Of a DNA stretch of 41,282 nucleotides, positions 32,417 through 41,282 are shown piece after piece. The stretch's first letter is position 1. Every line of letters starts with the position of its first letter. The DNA is from Bigelowiella natans CCMP2755. Taxonomy: Eukaryota > Cercozoa > Chlorarachniophyceae. The position numbers and the translations under genes were made by a program. The notes beneath the pieces are model-generated. The model had not been told where the DNA came from. It ran no database searches and saw only the letters and a program-made list of their open reading frames with translations. The stretch is from NCBI GenBank assembly GCA_000320545.1, contig ADNK01000836.1:1-41282 (forward strand), read 5' to 3'.

Positions 32417-35400
32417 TTCTCATAATTGCGCATTCCTGCTATGGGGAGATAATACCCTGCCGTCGTGAGTTGGTTGGTATCGTGAAGTGACGAGCTTAGG
32501 GTTATGCGCCTTCCAAGCCGTCTTTTTCTTCATCGATTTGATATGCTTATACTTCAATGACGCAAGATTGTGGTTGTATGAAGCATCAGGAGTTAAAGAG
32601 CTAGGGGGAGTAGCAGATGAAGCAGATTCACTACCGGAATAATCATCGATGACCTGATCACAATCAAAAACATAAATTAACGCAAAAATTATAATTTAAT
32701 TCCAAGACTTGGAAGAGATAAACCCCCACTTCTATATTTTCGATTTCGTCAAAAAAACAATGCAGTGAGACTCGCGACCTTCACAAACTTGGCTTTGCAA
32801 GTTTTTCGCGTGGCGGAACAAGCGCGAAGCTGGGCTGATCTTTCGGGAACCTGCGCCAACATCGATGTTTTGAGCAACATAAACGCATAGCTCAACACCA
32901 CAGCCACAACCATGCAAAACTGCCAATGGAGGGATTTGTCGGCAGCCAACATGTCTAACAACCGAAGGACAAGAAATCAAAGTTGGAATTCTGCTGCAAA
33001 AAGCATCTACTGACACCATTCCTGCTTGGAGATTGGATGCGTTCAGGTTAAAGTTTGTGTGGAGGAGAATAATAAAGGCGGCGATCGAATGGAAACGTGA
33101 GTGAAATAGCATACACTAAGTTTTTACTTGATCGCGCATGTTTGTTACTATGATGTGTCAGTTTTACAATGAGGCGTGGCGGTCTTGGAATGCTGAATCT
33201 CCGAGAGTTGTTACGCGGTTCGTCAGATTTTGCTGCAACGAATTCCTTCTCCCTTTTCTGCAAAAATGCGTAGTTCAGAGCCATCCTCAGCTGCTTTGCT
33301 GCCATGGAATATATTATCTCTTCTCATCACAGGGGATCTCAACTTACCACTTCTCTCTTTATTTTGTCCATAAGCTTGATCTGGTGGCGCCGATTTCGCT
33401 CTTGAGCTTCCATTACTGATTGCGTGTTCGGGACTTTGTCTGTGGAATGTGGTGCCATGTTGGCGAGAATGACACACAGAAGCATAACAGAACCAGATGA
33501 ACGTTGGGGATCATTACGAAGGCTCGCCGCATGAAAACACGGATGCCATGATTTAGATAGCAGGCGGGAACGGTTTCTCATCATGCGATATTGGGTATTA
33601 CCGGAATTTGATCTTCTTTTCGAGCCCCTTGAAGTGAGGCGTTTCATTTTTTGCATCCACGAAGAAGAGCAGATCTCAAAAGCCTTGATGCGAGAGTTGC
33701 TCTTCTGCAAAAGTGCATGTGGTGCATTGTCAGTGTGAGTGGTGTGTAAAGAGAAGGAGAGAGAAAGAGAAAGAGAGAGAGGGAGAGGGAGAGGCGAGAG
33801 GGGGGTAAGAAAAAGGAGTATTGGACTGCGACAAGAAATGTAAACGCTGAGAAATCTGCTCGAACACATACCTTGTTAAGCATCGCAGCAATGAGCTGTC
33901 GGAGTTCTTGTGAGATGAAAGGTGGGAATTTATAGGTCCCAAGGCAGATCGACTGCATGAGCGTGAGATCGTTGTCATGATCGAACGGGAGAAACCTGCG
34001 GTCGTAGGATATATACAGTATATTGGAATAAAACATCGCCGCCTGCATACTCGTGTTGCTTGCCATCTGTCCGTGTTAGCTCATTTGTAGATGATGTGAG
34101 AGAAAGAAGCTCCTCCTACCCGTGAGAGAGAGCGAACAGCATGATGCCGAGTGACCAGACATCGCAGCTCTCTGAGTAGCAGTTTCCAGATAAGACCTCG
34201 GGCGCACAGTAGTACTTTGTGCCGCAGCGCGAGCGCCTGATAGTGGATAGCGAACATCAATTCTTGCTCATCCTATAGAGAAGAAGAATCAAAGCGGCAT
34301 CCATCCACCGCTTGTTGATTGTTTGTTTGTTTTTTTATTTTAAATATTGCTTTCGTGATGGTGGCATGACATTGTCTCATCCGCTTCATGGGAAAGACCG
34401 AAGTCGGCCAGCTTCACCTTGTAGTCCTTGGTCTGATAAAACATCCAAATGAGAACGGAATCATTCAATACTTTCAGCGACATTTCTGAGCGATTTAGTG
34501 TAGGAAGCATAGCTAGCATTTGTTGTTGTGGTTTGTTTGAACAATGCACGTTGATATTTCAGTATATTGTCAATAACGTTTCTGAGGTGAAGGTGTTGAA
34601 CTTGAAGAAAGTGGATGATATTATCCTTTCGTATTGGGTAGCCCCAGGGTAGTTTATGATACAACAATTATTCTGATGATGCGATGTATGCATTGACTGT
34701 GTTCCTCATATTGATGCTATGGTGCTGCTACAGCTGATAATGATGATGATGATGATGGTGATGATGCCGTACGTAAAGAATATTCTCCAGCTTGATGTCG
34801 CGGTGAACCACTGACTTCGAATGACAATGAACGATCGCGGACAATACTTGTTTGAATATATTGTAAGCTGGGATTTTGCGCAAAAGTATACAGAAACACG
34901 AAAAAATATATGTGAATATGCGTACACAAATGCACAGGACACATTTATTGTGGTGTGCATTAGATATCACATTCTTTCTCCGACATGACTCCCATGTTGT
35001 CCAGTAATCTGTGATGCCAAATAATACACAAATGGTCACATACGCATGAAGACTACGCTATGTGCGAATCTTCTATAACCACAGATTTAACAAGGCTGTA
35101 TATCGATTCGTCATATGTGTGATATAATCATACTCGTAAAGTTCGCCGCCTTCCACGTACTCCATCACAATGCCCACTTTGTTTGGAATGTTCGCGATAT
35201 AGCCTGTGTATTACAGAGATGCACACGTGTTTTTTGAGTTTATGTGTGTGTGTGTGTGTGTGTGTGTGCATGTGTGCATGTGTGCGTGTGTGCGTGTGTG
35301 CGTGTGTATGAGTGGGTTTATGTGTGATTTCAGTGTGATCTGACCGAATGTCCGCACTATATTTTTATGGCGCAGAGAGCTGAGTAAGAAGTATGCAAAG

Positions 35401-35833
35401 TAATAACTAAAAACAAGATCGCCCATATTAGATCAAAAGCCAATGGAAAGAGATATAAAAATCATAGATGCAAAGAAAAATATAAGTATAAGCACATTCA
35501 CATGCACGTTCACGCACATTACATCCTTAGACGCACCTTCCAATTTTGATCTCTCTTTGTAGATTGAGTATATCACGCTCAGTTTTCAGTTTGGACAGAT
35601 CCACAAATTTTATTGCAAACTTTTCAAATGTTTTTCGAAGGATGGCGATGCAAACCTGCTCGAAAATCACCAGAGTGCGTTAGAGAAATGTCATCTTCTT
35701 GAATCTGGTCAAGGACTCTCACCCTTCCCATCTTTCCCTTTCCGATGCAATGCTTCGAAATGCTGAAATCTTCCTTGTTGAACTTGCGAAGTTCCTTGCA
35801 TTCCGACAGAGGGCCAAAGATTTGGTCATTCAT
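31814..35833 (-). CDS. Serine/threonine protein kinase, 583 residues, 13 exons
   Basis: CAMK/SNF1-like kinase by motif style. Exons in coding order: 35833-35723, 35655-35537, 35379-35345, 35203-35134, 35008-34971, 34867-34773, 34432-34371, 34236-34120, 33995-33872, 33704-33348, 33257-33168, 32653-32456, 32149-31814. Every junction keeps phase and the total is a whole number of codons. Key residues: G-loop GKGKMGR (31-37), FAIKF (K53), QREI (E72), VVHRDIKLEN (D148, N153), ADFGLS (D166), YYCAPE (E190), CDVWSLGIMLFAL, LPFDHDN. The domain ends near residue 275 with NSRIKAFEI. The tail is long, basic and disordered; its end repeats a Thr-Pro-Arg pattern (RTSTPTPRNR, RRASTPTHRA, NPTPRASTPT). An in-frame stop lies just upstream of the ATG, which fixes the start. 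A membrane-segment frame in the 33167-32654 intron is not needed. Confidence 0.88.
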
Positions 35834-36070
35834 CACAATGGTCGTCTATAGCTGAATAGGGGAAGGAGGGGGCTTAATTTCTCATTTTTTACGAAACCAC
35901 CAGTGGGGGTCGGCAGGAAAAGAAGGAAGCAACAAGTGTGCAGACAATAGGACATTGCAACATTGGCTTATGGAATTTTGTTGCCTGCCACCAGGTGGGT
36001 GCGCAATGAATGGTCTTAGAGAAACACCGTGGTTGTCAAGTGATCACTCGTCGATTACCTTTGTAGAGCA

Positions 36071-36256
36071 GAATCAGCGCTGTTTGGACCAGAAGTGCAG
36101 ACCCTCATTTTGGTGTTGCGTTTCACTGAAGTTTTACGTTACTTTTCGCGGACTTTTCGCGGCAGTTGGCTATAAAAAGGGCGAATCAGCGACCAGAAGT
36201 GCGGACCCCTCATTTTGTTGTTACGTTTCACTGAAGTTTTACGTTACTTTTCGCGG
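36071..36256. repeat. Imperfect direct repeat, about 75-80 bases
   Basis: Copy 1 (36071-36151) and copy 2 (36182-36256) share GAATCAGC, GACCAGAAGTGC, a CTCATTTT block, and GTTTCACTGAAGTTTTACGT followed by TACTTTTCGCGG. They differ by a few substitutions and small gaps. A 12-base CTTTTCGCGGCA piece also follows copy 1 at 36153. Confidence 0.85.
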
Positions 36257-36342
36257 CAGTAGGTTTGAGGGACAAGCGTAACTCGCCCTCGGGACTCCGG
36301 ACGCTACGAGGTACAAAGTCGGAGCTTCTCGAATGCAAACCG

Positions 36343-36402
36343 GAAGAAAACGCCTAAAATCATTCCAGTCGAATTCTCGAAGAAAACGCCTAAAATTATT
36401 CC
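36343..36402. repeat. Short direct repeat, 25-base unit twice
   Basis: GAAGAAAACGCCTAAAAT followed by ATTCCA occurs at 36344-36368 and again at 36379-36402 with one or two differences, separated by about 11 bases. Confidence 0.7.
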
Positions 36403-36746
36403 ACAAAACTTCCATGGACTCCTCGAGAAATATCTTGCAGGAGTTTTATCGAGATTTATCCGGCACGAGGCTGAACCGTCTTTACAGGATGTTGGTCTTC
36501 CCGAATTTCGTCGTTTCGGTGCGACAAGCACAGAGGTGTTCAGGGAAAATTCACGAAAACCTGAAACCACTCGAATTTACTACTCAACGCATCATCACCG
36601 CATGGGTGTTGTCGCGAATGAATTCAGGAGCTGAAAATTCTGTGGTTTGCGATTCTCACCGATTTAACTCTCATTTCTCTTGTCACACAGATGAAACGCC
36701 ATGTGTGCCGAGGTGAGACGCCTTGCTAACATGTTATCCAAGGCTT

Positions 36747-41052
<4,306 letters not shown>

Positions 41053-41131
41053 GTGCATGCAGGAAAACAAATACTCTTTTGTTTTCGTACCTCTCCTCCC
41101 CTGAACGAGGACCGCGATCGGCGATATAAGA

Positions 41132-41159
41132 AGGGGGGGGGGGGGGGGGGGGGGGGGGG
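41132..41159. repeat. Poly-G run
   Basis: About 28 consecutive G residues followed by a T run, inside the last partial intron. Such a run is prone to slippage and sequencing error, so its length should not be trusted. Confidence 0.9.
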
Positions 41160-41282
41160 TTTTTTTGTGAGGTGAGAGAAAAAAATCTCCCTATCTTACA
41201 GAGCTGGTTTGAGCTTTTGCACTCAATAAGACATTGAGACGGATCGGAGGGAAAAACAGCGAGGGAAGTGAGTTGAGATTTA

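Larger units (their letters stand above)
35834..36746. other. Head-to-head intergenic region with direct repeats
   Basis: This lies between the start of the minus-strand kinase and the first candidate start of the plus-strand SPFH gene. It contains two imperfect direct repeats, listed separately. A plus-strand frame at 36333-36716 is built partly on one of those repeats and has no motif. A short ATG exon ending GCCGAG|GTGAGA at 36701-36712 is an alternative first exon for the SPFH gene. Confidence 0.4.

Overview
The window is nuclear DNA from a eukaryotic, intron-rich microbe, most likely a protist or alga. Genes are split into many short exons (about 22-360 nt) by GT-AG introns of about 50 to 1,000 nt, so the long uninterrupted ORFs are mostly microsatellite translations and the real genes had to be joined exon by exon. 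I kept exons only where a recognisable protein motif, an AG acceptor, a GT (or rarely GC) donor and the reading phase all agreed. A calcium-dependent protein kinase, EF-hand proteins and one small protein with an N-terminal targeting-like leader fit an algal or plastid-bearing lineage, but the sequence does not fix the organism.

Layout. 1-350: 3' end of a plus-strand gene with a polyglutamine run. 1430-3000: minus-strand dual-specificity phosphatase with a CX5R active site, 5' end unresolved, with possible further minus-strand exons to 4162. 4350-5934: three minus-strand genes (a 70-residue membrane protein, a 226-residue protein with a signal-like N-terminus, a 111-residue unknown). 6024-8055: plus-strand 12-exon EF-hand protein, head-to-head with the previous gene. 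9021-9499: minus-strand ankyrin protein with a frame break. 9723-18626: plus-strand CDPK-like gene of about 27 exons. 18732-19318: small two-exon membrane protein. 19900-20450: decayed LINE fragment. 20930-21674: four-exon small protein with an N-terminal leader. 23245-25345: minus-strand SWIM plus RING zinc-finger protein. 25839-27754, perhaps running on to 29621: unknown protein. 30482-30665: terminal UBA exon. 31814-35833: minus-strand 583-residue Ser/Thr kinase. From about 36747 to the right edge: SPFH/band-7 protein, incomplete.

How the parts relate. Calcium sensing (EF-hand protein, CDPK), phosphorylation and dephosphorylation (CDPK, second kinase, phosphatase), ubiquitin (SWIM-RING, UBA) and membrane scaffolding (SPFH) are all present. 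Nothing shows that they form one pathway; they are ordinary neighbours, several in head-to-head pairs.

Microsatellites (CT, GT, TA, GAT, TAC and G runs) are extremely dense and lie mostly inside introns. One AT-rich island near 31.5 kb and a CTAG-rich tract near 22 kb differ in composition from the rest. I found no tRNA, rRNA or CRISPR array.
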